Origin: Copromyces sp. CBS 386.78
Taxonomy: Eukaryota; Ascomycota; Sordariomycetes; Sordariales; Sordariaceae
DNA: 64,000 bases
Assembly: GCA_030685235.1 (NCBI GenBank)
Contig: MU839117.1
Coordinates: 186,001 to 250,000 of the forward strand
Direction of reading: 5' to 3'
Shown: one piece after another, positions 33,955 to 46,387 of the stretch
How positions within the stretch are numbered: the stretch's first letter is position 1
Layout: each line of letters opens with the position of its first letter
Notes under the pieces: model-generated
What the model saw: only the letters and a program-made list of their open reading frames with translations
The model's database searches: none
What the model was told of the DNA's origin: nothing
Made by a program: the position numbers and the translations under genes

Positions 33955-36900
33955 CTATGCCTTCAACTCCCTCTCCATGCACCCAGTACAAAGCACAACC
34001 ATCTCACCCGGCACCGAGCCGGCCCTCCCTTCCCTGGGAAAGATCTGCCCATCGTCGAACCCGCCTCCGCAGTCGGCACAGCGGAAACACTCATCGTGCC
34101 ACTCGCCGCCGAGCGCCCTGATGTACTGACCGATGACCGCCTTGCGACACTTTTTGCACTTGGGCGCCCTGCGCTCGGTGCGCTTCGTCTGGCACGACAC
34201 GCACCACGCATAGCCGTCCTTTTCGATATGCGTCATGCCGCGCTCAAACGGGTCGCCGCACTCGGCGCAGAAGAAGTGGCCGAAATGCCAGTGGTGGCCC
34301 AGCGCCACCACATGCTCGCCCATGATGGGCGTCGTGCAGTGCTTGCACCGCGGCGCGAACAGCTCGTGCCAGTCCAGGTGGCAGTAGAACCGGAGGCGCG
34401 CGTCCCCGTCCTCGGCCATGGTCTGGCCCGGCGTCTCGGGGAGGTGCTCGCCCGCGGCCCGTCGGGCGATGCGCTCGAGACGCGCCGTCCGGTGCTCAGC
34501 TGGCTCCGGGGAAATCTCGAGCGCCTCGAGCGACGTGCCGCATGAGTAGCACGCGAAGCACTGCGGATGGAAGCGCTCCGTCATCCCCGCCAACGAGACG
34601 AAGCGGCCTTCGATAAAGTTGCCGCACTCGTGGCAGCGAGCCGTGGCGCGGCTGCCTGCTGGTTTCGGGGCCGGTGACCAGTGACTGCGCGGCCGAGCTG
34701 GCATGTGTCGACCTCCGGATCCCGGGGTGGGAAGCGGGCGTCGAGAGCTGCTGCTGTTGGCAGTGCTGGGCTTGTCGTCTGGCGTGACAATCATGGGAAT
34801 GCTAGGTCGATCATCGTCAGATCCGCCTGGGAGGACAATCTGAGGAATGTTAGATGATGACGATTTAGCCGGTTCCGAAACAGCGATCGAGGGAATAGAT
34901 ATCGAGGGGATAGAAGATGAAGAAGATGAGGGTGCATTTATTTGAATACTGGGTGGGGCTGGGACTGGGAGTGGGCGTCTTGTTGGCGACGATGACGACG
35001 GTGGGGTTGAAAAACCATTCGAAACAGAGATAACAGGGACGTTCGGCGTCGAGCCCGGCTGTTGTCGTGGTGGTTGTTGTCGTTGTTGTTGTTGTTGTTG
35101 CTGTGGTGGTGGTCGTTGGGGTTGCTGTGGGAGTGCGCGCTGCTGCTGCGGCTGTGAGTGTTGGTGTTGCGGTTGCTGCGGCTCTTCTTGGGGTTGCTGC
35201 GACTGCTGGGTGCGGAAACGTCCAGGGACGAGCGGCGTCGAGCGGTCGTCACTCTTGCCGAATCTCGACGGTCCTTCTGGCGTATCATCAGCAGCCTCAT
35301 CAGGAGCTTTCCATGTTCTGTCAAAGCTTACGATGGGTCGACCAGGATTGTCACTGACGGCAGACGGCGTGGGTAGCTTGACGCTGCGGTCTTTCAGCTT
35401 CATGCTTGTGGCTTGCCGTATCTCATCGCTGCGAATCTCCATGCCGTGCTTTCGAGGAACCTCTTCCTGCACCGGCGGCTTCTTTCTCTCCCAGGGCAGA
35501 GCGGGGCGTACGTTGGTAGTGTACTGAGGATTGCGGGATTGGGTGACAGGGTTGCGGTGAATCTCGTACTTTTCGTACCTAGATCCGTCTTTGGGAGGGG
35601 ACGATGCAAGACCATCCGCTGCCGGGGACGTTTCAGGAGCGAACTGTACACGGTTCAAGGGGTTCTTGGGCTTCGCTCCCAGCTGCTCAGGAGTCCTGGT
35701 TTGTGCAAAGTTATCCAGGCTAGAAGAAGATGATAACCGCGCTTCTGATTCCTCCGAAATCTTTTCACCTGGGAACGGCTTCTGGGGCTCACCAAATATG
35801 TTCTTCTTCAAACCACTCCGTGCGTAACCACTATTACCTGAAAAGGTGCTGTACGACTTGGAGTTATCCGATTCCGGGGAGCCGTCTCGCATACGCTCGT
35901 GGCTCGCCCTGGGTGTCTCGGGCAGCCTAGAAGGCAGCGCGCGAGCTGAAGCCGGAGATACTGGGCTTCGACCTGATCCTTGTCCTTCCTCCCCATCCGA
36001 AGAACTTGCCGACATTGAGTACATGCTAGTACCTCTGGCTAGACCAGTGGGAGCCACGTCACTGCCGTATTTGACGCTGGCTGTGCGGGCATGGGCGTAG
36101 CTATCTTTGCGCAAGTGAGGCTTATACCGATATGGGGTGCCTGGCTCGGGCGGTCTTTCTTTCCCGGGATTTTCGTGTTGCCATACCAGCTCAGCTGCCT
36201 CTGCCAGTGCGGCTTCGTAGAGACGCCTTTCCTCCTCGGTTTGTTCTGGAGCTTCATCGCTCCCGGAGCCGGAGCCGGCGCTGACATCCGGCCTGGCCAG
36301 TGGGCCACCGCTGGCGCTCTTGCTGTGTCCCTGTAGGTCCATATCCTCCATAGCCTTGCGCAAAGAAACGGCTTCCTCCTTTTCCATCCATCTCTGGCCG
36401 CGTTCGATATAAGTAGCCGAAGGTACCACCTCTGACGGCTTTAAGGGCCGGGTTGGACCGTCTGGGTAGTAATCCCTACCTCGGGTCACGTTCGAGAACT
36501 TGGACCCAACGCTGGCGGTCATGGAGTTGCGGCCAGGGGACAGCTCGCGAGTTGGGCTGGACGCATTGTTCGCTTCTGAAGTGCCATTCTGAACGGGAGA
36601 GGAGGCGGTCTCGGAGAGGCGAGGGCCGGTTGTGAAAGATGGCCGGCTGCTAGGCGAGGGACTGACAGCAGTAGTAGAGGCAGTATCGCGCTTCGAAGCG
36701 GGCAGTGGACGTGCACCACCAGGCCTATTGAGTCGACTGGAGCGTAGATCTTTGAGATATGCGGCTGGATGGTGGTTTGTGTTAGTGCGAGACAGGCCAT
36801 CAAAACACGTCCACAGCCCCCCCTCCCCCACCCTAGCACCTAGGAGATAGTCGGGAAGAACGGCGTACCAAACTGCTCGCTGCTCATGTAAGAAGGCGAT

Positions 36901-36956
36901 GGCGGAGAGCCCTTTTTGGGCGAGGCACGCTCGTTCGAGTTACTCCGGGCAAACAT
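33955..36956 (-). CDS. Three-LIM-domain protein, paxillin-like, 965 aa
   Basis: Two exons on the minus strand, 36956-36869 and 36764-33955. The spliced start is MFARSNSNERASPKKGSPPS, joining through EQFAAYLKDLRSSRLNRPGG. The first 720 residues are Ser/Pro-rich with a Gln-rich tract (DNA about 35060-35215). The C-terminus has three LIM zinc-binding domains. LIM1 starts CHECGNFIEGRF, and about 40 extra residues separate its two zinc fingers. LIM2 starts CKHCTTPIMGEHVVALGHHW and LIM3 CKKCRKAVIGQYIRALGGEW. The arrangement resembles fungal paxillin-like Pxl1 proteins that act at the actomyosin ring and growth sites. Location at septa or tips is inference. Confidence 0.88.
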
Positions 36957-39900
36957 GGCGTGCGAGAGGTGACCCCCTTCACGGAGGGTGCTTTGCTGCC
37001 CTATCTCTTCCTATTTATTGAAATGGCGGGACGTCGATCTTCAATGATGGCCAGGAGTGGGGAAATAGAGACGGTGAAGGAAAGGGTTGGTGGTCGAAGG
37101 CTGTCAGAAGCGGAGTGAGCCTTAGGAGGTCCCTGGCTGGCTAAGGTGGAGCGCCGAACAAGTCGTTTAAAAAGGAGTCGAGCACTCTAGAACTAGGCGG
37201 AATTGGTCTCTGCTGCTATAGGTAGATGTATGTAGAAGTACCGAAATCACTGTTAAAATAAGACGGCGTTTCTGTATCTGTTGTGATGTGTGGTGCTGTT
37301 CCTGTTTCTTGTTGTTTTTCGTTTTGTGTACCTACCCGCCCCGTCGCGATGCAAAGAAACAAATGGAAGACGGAGATTCGCAGACCTCAAACCTGTTTTC
37401 GTGAGGAGACGATGTTGACAATGAAGGAAAGGCCCAAATGATGGACTGACTGGAGGATGCTAGAACTAAAAGAACAAAAAGGAATACACTCTAATGTAAT
37501 GTGTCCGGACATGTAGGGGGGTATAAGGAAGGTCAATCACAGGGAGGAGGAGGAGGACCGTGAATAGGTACAAGTAAATGAGCTGGATGGACGTGGTCAC
37601 GGTCAAACGGTATCCGTTCCAAGCGGTTCGCTGCCGTGCGATTGGACGGGCACGGACCGCGTAGCTGAATGGAAACAAAGTGCCCCTGCAGCTGTTGCTT
37701 GGTTCCACTTGGGACTTTTGGAGGCTCCAAGCTCGAGCATCCATCGGGCTGCACCGCTCTGACAACACGGGGACAGACACTGGACGCTAGGCATGAATTC
37801 TGCAGTGGCCGCCTAACCGTCAAAAGGCTGACACGTACTGTGCTCCCGTCATGCTGGATATACCTAGTACCGCATTTTCTCACTCGATTTGGATTCCTTC
37901 TGAAAGGGTATAGCGGGCCGCCATACCCTATCTGGGCACATAATCGAGTGCCAGCCAGCTGGTTTACCCCGCCACCCCTCTGCCAGCCCCGCCAGCCGAC
38001 TGCAGATGACCTACCAGAACCTCCTCTTTTGCCAAGGAACTGGGTACCACTGTGCACCCCCCTTGTATGGTCACATTACACGTACCCACTCCATCTTGCA
38101 GGAGGTGGAAACTATACTACAGCTGGTTAGAAGGAATCCAAATCGAGTGAGAAAATGCGGTACCCCGTTACTTAAGGTACCCCGTACCAAAGGTGGTGTC
38201 TGGAGAAGAGTGAAGTGTGCTTGGGCGCGGTGTGAATCTGATGTGAATTTGGAGCTTCCAATGAGCTGAAATGTCGCAAGGACGTTGCATTCCGCTTCGG
38301 CCTTTCACCACAGCCTCGCTCGAATTCACAGGTTTAGACTACGGGATACCCAAAATGCTTACGTTTGCAGGGTGTTCACACAGTAACGCTTAACTTTTCA
38401 GTCATGTGAAGACCTCGTGGTATTCCAAGAGCCTAGGTATACGGCGGTCAAACATACGAGGAACGCGATGAGACGCCGTATCGTAATCTTCCGTAACCTA
38501 CCTAGGTAGAGAGAGGTACGTACCGCTGCGGTATTGGGATGCAGTTCTCGCTCGCTAAAATACGACGACTTTCGAGATACCAACACGGCAAAGACATCAT
38601 CCCCCTGGATCTCATCACCCATGGTTCATCTCATGCCCTCGTCATCTTTTTCCCTTTCACTCTTTCTCCCCGCATGATCTCGAGGTCCAAAGTTCTCAAT
38701 TACCAAATAAGTCTTTCAGTTCCATATAGTGCAAGTCCTCTGCATCTGTCAGCACCACACCCTCATTCACAACTCCAACGCCCTCTCAACGCGATGCACC
38801 ACAACGCCCAATCCCGCCCTGAAACTGTGCATCCGATGCAAGTGCCGGTAGGAGCACAAGCAGCATGCTGCTGTACACTATACACCATACTGTGCATTCC
38901 CACGAGAGCCGCATACTGCAAACCCCGCCTTCTGGAAGGAAAAAATGGCCGATCCTTGGCGGATATGGCTATCGTCATCACCACAGCAGTTGACTAGCTC
39001 TCTGTTTGCCCCTTCCGCCCCTACACTAGCAGTGACAACGGGTGTGCCGCCCCTTGTTCTCCCCGCGTGCCGCCTTGTCAATGTTGGGTGTCAGACCCAA
39101 GAGGCCGGGCAGTGAACCGGGAATAAGCCCCCATAAATGGAAAGCCAAGTGAAAGAGAACGCACAACACTGCAGCTGGCATACATACATACGCTTCTTGC
39201 ATCCTTCCATTGCCTCTCTTCACAGTCCAGGAAGAGGATGCAGCAGAATCGTTAGTTTGGCCATATCAGACAAGGGACGCAAGCTAGGGGTCAGTGGGCG
39301 ACTCTCCATCCTGGCTCACCTCCAGGGTCATGGTCAGCATCTTGGACCTGTCTTGTGACAAAAGGGACCAGGGCACTTTCACCCATTTCCGAGATCCGCA
39401 CGAGATCCGGAGCAAACAAAAAAGCTGGAGAGAGAGGTTTCGGGATGTCCTTGCCGGTTCGGCTTGACCCGGTGTTTGCAGATCTCGAACGGACGGAAAA
39501 CGGACATCATCTACCAACAGGCACAAAGAAAAGAGAAAAGTGAGTGCATTCCGGACCATTGGCAAGTGTATCATGTCTAGCACCTGCTACAATGAGGATT
39601 ATATCCGTAGGGGTGGCCACCGATTCCGCTCTTCCAGAGGCTCCAACCCGATTTGAAAGCGGGGGACCCGCTAGTGTGAAGAGCGTGCTTCCACTCACTT
39701 AAAAGCTTTCTCTTCCCCGAAACCGATTCCCCGAGCGGGATGGGCAGTACTAGACCTAACCGTCAGCTCCGTTGCTCTCTCATCTTCACCGTATCTTTTG
39801 GCTTTTTCAGTGGTATGCTTGCTGGATCGCTGTCTTCTTCTAGATAGGTCCTTAACCATCGTTGTTCTCCTTCTTGGAATCCAGACTTTGTTTTGTTGCT

Positions 39901-40144
39901 GTTGTTGTTAGACCAACAACCAATACATCAAAACTTGTCCGGTCTACCAGGGTGTGTCATGCTCGGTCTCGTGATGTTGTGATATCAAGTCTTTTGCTCC
40001 TGCCCTTTTGTACCATTAATTTCTGTTTTATCCTAGGCTCCACCTGCCTGCCACTCTATTAATTTTTCCCCCCTTTTTCAGAAAACTCAACTACCTTCCG
40101 TGCCGACTACATACACTTTGTGGGCATAGTCAAAGGAGGCCGGA
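36957..40144. other. Large divergent intergenic region with a MITE-like element
   Basis: 3.2 kb between the LIM gene start (minus) and the MFS transporter start (plus). It holds one inverted-repeat element (37870-38160). Otherwise it has short motif-free ORFs, e.g. 38539-38997, which I do not support. The 37,200-37,500 segment is relatively A/T-rich. Confidence 0.5.
37870..38160. mobile_element. MITE-like element with perfect 32-bp terminal inverted repeats
   Basis: The left end (37870-37901) begins CCGCATTTTCTCACTCGATT, and its exact reverse complement forms the right end (38129-38160). Both ends are directly flanked by TA (37868-37869 and 38161-38162), the target duplication of Tc1/mariner-type transposition. 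The 291-bp length and lack of coding capacity fit a non-autonomous MITE. Just inside the left repeat (37905-37929) is a near-perfect palindrome, AGGGTAT/ATACCCT arms around GCGGGCCGC. The identity of the repeats over 32 bp (35 bp when flanks are included) suggests recent activity. Confidence 0.75.
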
Positions 40145-42274
40145 ATGGCTTTGGGCCCCAACTCTTCGAAGGCTCCGGCGTCGTCTCGTCAGGATGCAAA
40201 CTTTCCGCCATCCGATCAAGTTCCCAGGACCGATGCCAGGGTCGCAGTTGGACCCGACTCCAAGTCACTTTCGGATGAAAGCCCGGCGGAAGACAGTGAT
40301 GCTGTCCAAGAAGTCGAGTTCAAAGAAGGAGGATATGGCTGGTTGGTCTCTCCCAAACTATTTTTTCTACATATATCATTTACTAACGTTTATCGCAAAC
40401 AGGGTGGTGGTCTTCGGTGTATGGCTTGTGAATATGCATACGTGGGGAGTCAATTCGGTGGGACTTCCTTCCCATGTATTTCCTTGAACAAGAAAGTGAA
40501 GGATTACCGCTGACTCAGTCATACACATATAGTCGTATGCCATCTTCCTAGCCTACTACTTGCGATCAGGCACAATTATCGGAGCGTCACCTCTGTTCTT
40601 TGCCTTCATTGGTGGTCTCTCCGTGTCGACAGGTGCGCTTCTCTTACCAAAGGTTATTTTCTCATCGAAAATACAGTTCCTGCTCACACTCCACTTGGTT
40701 CAATCATGCAGCTCTTCTCGTATCGCCCCTTGCCACTCATAGTATCAAGATTCTAGGGACTAGGATCACACTCTTCATCGGTGTTGTCTTTGAAGCGTAA
40801 GTGCATCTTCCATCTCTTCCACCAAAATCGAACCTTTCGCTAACCATATCTTGGTTGGAACCTACAGCGGCTCATTCATCGGCGCCTCCTTCTCTACCCA
40901 TGCCTGGCAACTTCTTCTGAGCCAAGGCATCTGCTTCGGCATTGGTCTAGGTTTCTGCTTCACAGCCACCGTCGGCGTTGTCCCCCAATGGTTCAATAAG
41001 CGGCGCTCTTTCGCCAACGCCCTGGCAACAGGCGGTTCCGGATTCGGTGGTCTCACCTACGCCTTGGGAGCAAATGCCATGATCTCGAATCTCGGGTTGG
41101 AGTGGGCATTCCGCATCCTGGCCATCATCTGCTTCGTCGTGAACGGCTGCGTGTGTCTGATCATGAAGGATCGCAACAAAGCCGTGGGAGCCAAGCACAT
41201 AGCCTTCCACAAGGACCTCTTCTACCAGCCTGAGTACTGGCTCTTCGTCGGCTGGGGATTCTTTGGTATCATCGGCTATATCATCGTCGTCTTCTCCATT
41301 GCGGACTATGCTATACAAGCTGGCTTCACTAGCGATCAAGCATCGTTGGCGTCGGCTATGTTCAACTGTAAGTTGTCACCCATTTTCCTTGGTCTGAAAG
41401 TATGACAAAATAGTGTCTTTTTTCTTCAGTCTTCTTCATCCACGCTAACCATCCCATCTCCCCTTTTTTTCGTCATAGTATCCCAAGCGCTTGGTAGACC
41501 TGCCATCGGCCTCCTCAGTGACAGGCTTGGAAGGATGAACGTCGCCGGAATCGGGACTCTTATCGCCAGTGTAGCTGCCTTCTTTCTGTGGATCTTCGCC
41601 GGCAAATACTTCGCTGGACTCATCATCTACGCGCTCTTTGGCGCGGTAGCCGGCATCCTCTGGCCGTGTGTGGGACCTGTAGCAGCAGAGGTTGTTGGTT
41701 TACAGATGTTGCCTGCAGGTAAGTGACACCAATCATACGGCTAGTCTTCCTCTCAACGTCAAAGGCTAACATTGTGGTCTACAGCTCTTTCTGTTTACTG
41801 GATTATCCTGGTTTTCCCTGCGACATTGTGAGTGTCTACCATCTATGGTTTTCGTGAAGTAAGAAAATATGATTGCTAACCGATCTCACAATACAGTGCT
41901 GAAGTGATCGCCTTGAGTCTCAAGCGTGAGATGATCGGAGCTGGCGTCTATTTGAATGTGCAGATATTCACAGGCTTCATGTTCTTTGCGTCCTTCTTGT
42001 CCAGCAAGTATACCTTTCGACCCACCCTTACCTCGTCAGATTCTTGAGTATCTTCTAACCATATCTTCTTCCTACAGTGTGGCTCCTAAGAAGCTGGAAA
42101 ATCCGTCAGATGGAGTCTCTCGGCTTGGACGAAAAGGAGCAAGAAGCAGCCATTCACAACGCCGCTGCCATTCATCCCAGCGAAGAAAGGAAGCGCGAAT
42201 CGGCTTCTGTCAGGGGAAAACAAAACATCGTTGTCTCGTATCTAACGAACATGTTCGTTATGAAGCGTCTATGA
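40145..42274 (+). CDS. MFS monocarboxylate-type transporter, 507 aa
   Basis: Nine exons: 40145-40341, 40403-40457, 40533-40632, 40712-40796, 40868-41367, 41479-41718, 41785-41827, 41897-42003, 42078-42274. A 60-residue polar N-terminus is followed by the MCT signature start EGGYGWVVVFGVWLVNMHTW. The helices include GICFGIGLGFCFTATVGVVP, FNKRRSFANALATGGSGFGG, QALGRPAIGLLSDRLGRMNV and GAVAGILWPCVGPVAAEVVG, about 12 in total. The last intron starts with GCAAGT, a GC-AG intron; only that choice yields SFLSMWLLRSWKIRQMESLG. Fungal Mch-type relatives transport organic acids or riboflavin across the plasma membrane. The substrate is not predictable here. Confidence 0.9.
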
Positions 42275-42502
42275 CCTTACTTCATATACGGTCGGCCACG
42301 AGGGATAATCATGTATATATGCCCGCCTTGGATACAACAACATCCTTCATGTCATTTATGATGATGATCATGAGATACATAGTCATCGAATTTTAAATCT
42401 TAATCGAGATCTTTCTGAGCGTTTGCACTATTGACATTTACATCTATTGACTCATACCGCAACCTAGCAGTGTCCGAACACCTCATCTGCAAAACTATCC
42501 AT

Positions 42503-45139
42503 CTACTTGCGAGATAACTCAATCGCCTTAGCCGCCGCCTCCTCAAAGTCATCAAACGCATAAAGCGGCAGCCCACTCTCCGCAATGATCTTCTGTCCTT
42601 CCTCCTCATTCGTACCCCTGATCCTCACCACAACCGAAACCGTAAGCGACAGCTCCTTAAAGGCCATGATGATGCCGCGGGCAATCATATCACCCAGCGT
42701 CAATCCTCCAAATATATTCACAAATACCACTTTCACCCTCGGATCCTGCAGAATGAGCCTGAAGCTCTCTTTCACCGTCTCGCTCGTCGCCTTGCCGCCC
42801 GTGTCCAGAAAGTTGGCCGCCTTGCCGCCCGCGTCCGCCAGAGCGTCGACCGTGTTCATGGCCAGTCCGGCTCCGTTCACCAGCGTCCCGATGGTCGCGT
42901 CAGCCCCGGGCAGCTTGACGTACACAATGCCACTTCGTTCCGCCTCGATCTCGGCCGGCTCGTCGGTCGCGCGGACATGCATGGCCTTGATCTTGTTTGA
43001 GGGCGTGCCGTTGCGGAAGGTGGCCTGGTCGAAGGCGAAGCGGGCGTGCACGACTTTGATCTCTCCCAGTCGCTCGACAATGTGCGTAGTCAGGAGGAGT
43101 CCCTCCCTCTCGTAGAAGAGCGTCGTCAGGGACTTGATGAGCCGGCGAAGCGAGTCGACCGCGCTGTCGCCCTTGTTGCTCAGCTGGAGGTGGCTCGCGA
43201 TTCGTTCGATGGCCAGGTCGTCGGGTCCCCGGCGGTAGTCGAACGGAAAGCTCTTGACCGGTGCCGTGGTGCGCTGGGCCTCTTCCATCCAGTCTTCGAT
43301 GGAAGGGGCAACCAGGATGGCAGGAGACCGTGCTGAGCGATCGATGCCGACGGCTAGAAGACGACGGATGCCGTGGCCGGAATAGGGGCCGCAGTTGATT
43401 CCGCCGCGGGCGCGGAGCTCATCAAAGCACTGGTTCGCCTCGAGATAGATGCTCCGTCGCTGTTGATGCTGGGGCTTTTTGTAGACGAATGGGCCGGCTA
43501 CGAGGGGACGCCGTTCAAGCCCTCTCATGGAGTGAAGCTGACGCCTTTGGGTGCCGCTCGCGAAAGGATTGGATCCGCTCGTTGTGCCGAACCCAGCCGT
43601 GCCTTGCAGCTTTGTCTTGAGGATATCGCCTATCTTGGCAGGGTGATTAACCAGGGCCACGCCAGCTTCCTCGAGTGCTGTGATCTTTGCCTTTGCAGTA
43701 GGTTCCCCAAGGAACGTAAAGGCACCGGCGTGTCCCATGATGCGGCCCGGTGCCTCATTTGCGCCGGCTATAAGACCAACAATTGGCCTGTTATGTAACA
43801 TATCAGCTTTCCCGTAGACATACCGAGTACGGAGGGGGACTGGTTTAGTAGGTTGAAGCTGGCTTACTTCGGGGATTCACTGCGAGAGTAGTACTCTTTG
43901 ATCCAAGCTGCAGCCTCAAGCTCTCCCATTCCGCCGATTTCGCCAATCCAAGCGATGGCTTCGGTGTCTGGATCTTTCTCAAGGACACTCAACGCTTCTA
44001 TCATGTCTGTGCCAGGTGCCATGTCGCCGCCTACGCCTATGCATAGGCTTTGACCCAATCCCGCCCTGGTTGTTGATGCCACAGCTATAAGGCGAGCAGT
44101 GGTTAGTTTAAGACGAGGAATCTTGTGTAAGAGATGACTCCATTGGCAAACGGAGAGTATTGCTTACTTTCGTAACTCAAGGTGCCTGATTTGGCTACAA
44201 TGCCCACCCACCCAGACGAAAAGCAAGGCAATGGTTGGAACCCTATCAAGGAAGAGATTGACATGTTAGTCTCCCTTTTACCAGTGGCACATATCCCATC
44301 CGCAATATGCTGTGTCTGGACCCTCAAGACTTCTTGCGTACCTATACGACATTTCCCTACAGCCGAGATGATGCCGGGAGAGTTAGGACCGACAAGTCTG
44401 GACTTGGACTGAGTCTTGAGTATGGAATGGATCTAGATATCCAAGTGTCAGCACATGATGGCGAAGTACTATTAGTCCTCTTGTGCAATGAGCTTACCCT
44501 GAGCATGTCGTGAACTGGAATATGCTCAGCGACAGCTACTATAAGGGGCACTTCAGCTTCAATGGCCTCTTCGATAGCCCCGGGGGCCTGATGAGCGGCA
44601 ACATAGATTGCGGTTGCGTCCGGCTTAAGTTGCTCCATAGCCTGTAAGTCAGTGTTAGCTTTTTCTGAGCATCAAAATGGGATGAGAGGCCTGGCCACCA
44701 GGTAGATAGCTGGTTGCCGGTGAGGGTTCTAACCTGGCGTACGGAGGGTAGCACGGGAAGGCCGAGATGTTCTCCGGTGCGGCCCGGGGTCACACCACCG
44801 ACTATCTTGGTCCCCCATGCTAAAGAATCCTTAGCATTTGCTGTGGCCTGGAAGCTCCGATCCACGTTAGCTTCGATGCACATATCAGATGTTCATGAAG
44901 GGACGGCAGTGTGGTCAAACCTGTTTTCCTGTAAAGCCCTGAAAGATCACTCGGGTGTTGCTGTTGATTCGAAGGGACGGCAGAGTGTCTGCGTATGAGC
45001 CATGCAGTGGTTGGCAGGTGGTGAAGGAACGTCGACTGCTGGATAGCGTTTGTAACCTACAAGCCCTTCGGCTTTGAAGGCTATGTACGGGTGAGCAATG
45101 CCTAGCGTGTTGATACATCTTCATGTTGATTTGGTTCAT
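42503..45139 (-). CDS. Fused succinyl-CoA synthetase alpha-beta-like protein, about 714 aa
   Basis: Seven exons on the minus strand: 45139-44921, 44847-44734, 44641-44498, 44432-44342, 44242-44168, 44084-43868, 43787-42503. A mitochondrial-type leader ([20 protein letters not shown]) precedes a full alpha-subunit domain. It has the CoA loop [64 protein letters not shown] and the phospho-His loop IMGHAGAF (His about 306). After about residue 348 a beta-subunit-like half follows, with the ligase part [30 protein letters not shown] and VNIFGG intact. The ATP-grasp part is short. The motif equivalent to EINPL reads TTHIV (about 520), and the metal-binding CxDGK/LDAK region reads VVHARF (about 533). 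The start could be any of three nearby ATGs (45139, 45124, 45118). Its reaction is uncertain: it may be a regulator, or a CoA ligase or transferase with altered nucleotide use. Confidence 0.85.
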
Positions 45140-45861
45140 CACCACTGGCCGCCGTGGTACATGAGATTCTGGAATATCTGTAAGTCGCAGAGATTCACCA
45201 GACGCAGGCACAATAGGTTGTTGTAGTACATGCAAATTAGTAGGCAACTATAAGGGAAGATTGCCGTGGTGTAAGGGCGTGGTCTGGTAAAGATGTCACA
45301 AGTGTGATTGTAGAGTAGCCGAGGTTCGCTCTTGACTACAATAGGCATCGAATTTGAAACAACGGCGACCTGTTTGAAGATGGAAGTCGAGATCCTTGTT
45401 AATATCAAAACGCCATTTCAGGAAAATGGAGAAGCGAGAGGGGCCGTTTTGACTTGTACGTTTGCTGGATGTTTAATCCAGCTTTCTGGAAGACATTTAC
45501 TGTACTTCCGAGCTCCAGGTCGTAATGTTGCTGTTGTTCTCTTTGGGTAGGACGAATTGATGCGGCCGACCTGGTAGCGGACTTATCAAACGGTGAACTC
45601 GGAGCCGTAACGGTGATGGTCCCCCGCCCCCGCTCGGGAAGATCGACAAGAAGCTAAGTGCCTCCGAAAAAGGGTTGGCGCTAGCTGATGGCAGGGGTAG
45701 CAGATGTTCGTGGTGCAACTTGGACAACTCGAAGACAGACGATTTGAGAAATGGAAGGAGGCGTCGGCAAAGTCGGATACCGTTCCGGGAAAGCAAGGCC
45801 AAAGAAGTGGTCTTTTTTTTCTCATGTTTTTCAAGCAAGGCTGGTCGCAACTCGAGTCTCT
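45140..45861. other. Intergenic, promoter of the SCS-like gene
   Basis: Lies between two minus-strand genes. The 123-codon ORF at 45497-45868 overlaps the COX19 end and shows no motif. No RNA gene is seen. Confidence 0.4.
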
Positions 45862-46387
45862 TCACCACTGCAACTCTCCCTTCACGCCCTTTCCAGCCTC
45901 AGCAGTCGGCTTGGGCGTGCTTGCCTGTTCTTTTTCTTTGAAGCCTAGGTTTTTGAAATCATCCTTGGCCATCAAGTTGCTGATAATCACATGGTTAGCG
46001 CGGGACCGTGACCAGACAGAGACGTCCAAGGGAGATTGAGCTGCCACCCACTGTTCCATGCGGCATGCGAGATAGGCCTTTGCCAGCGACCGACACTCAT
46101 CTTCGTTGACTCCTTTGACCCTCTTGATGCAGGCAAGGTAGGTTGTCATGACGTGTTTGCATTCTCCTAGAGGGCAAAGTATGAGTGAGAGCTAAGACCA
46201 GTGTATACATGCACGGAGTGGTGAGTCCCTACCGTCGTGATCTAATGGAAAGCTGCCTCTCTGGGGCCTTGAGGTGTTGTTGGTCAGTTGGACAGGCCTT
46301 CAACACAGAAAATGGCATTCTCGGCTCGTGGACTTACGGCGTGGGTTTTGTTGTTGGCAAGGGGCCAGGACTTCCAAAGGTACTCAT
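45862..46387 (-). CDS. cox19: Cox19, twin-Cx9C cytochrome oxidase assembly protein, 105 aa
   Basis: Four exons on the minus strand: 46387-46338, 46267-46233, 46166-46052, 45979-45862. The spliced protein starts MSTFGSPGPLPTTKPTPPQR and continues RGSFPLDHDGECKHVMTTYL. The two motifs C-KHVMTTYLA-C and C-RSLAKAYLA-C are exact Cx9C pairs, followed by NLMAKDDFKNLGF, the Cox19 hallmark. Cox19 is a soluble intermembrane-space protein that works with Cox11 in copper delivery to cytochrome c oxidase and is folded by Mia40. The Lys/Pro-rich tail after GFKEKEQ is variable in the family. Confidence 0.94.

Noticed and set aside
38539..38997. 152-codon plus-strand ORF between the LIM and MFS genes
   Set aside because: The composition looks random (mixed Ser/His/Pro then Cys cluster). 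The putative protein has no signal or domain, and alternative frames are equally plausible.
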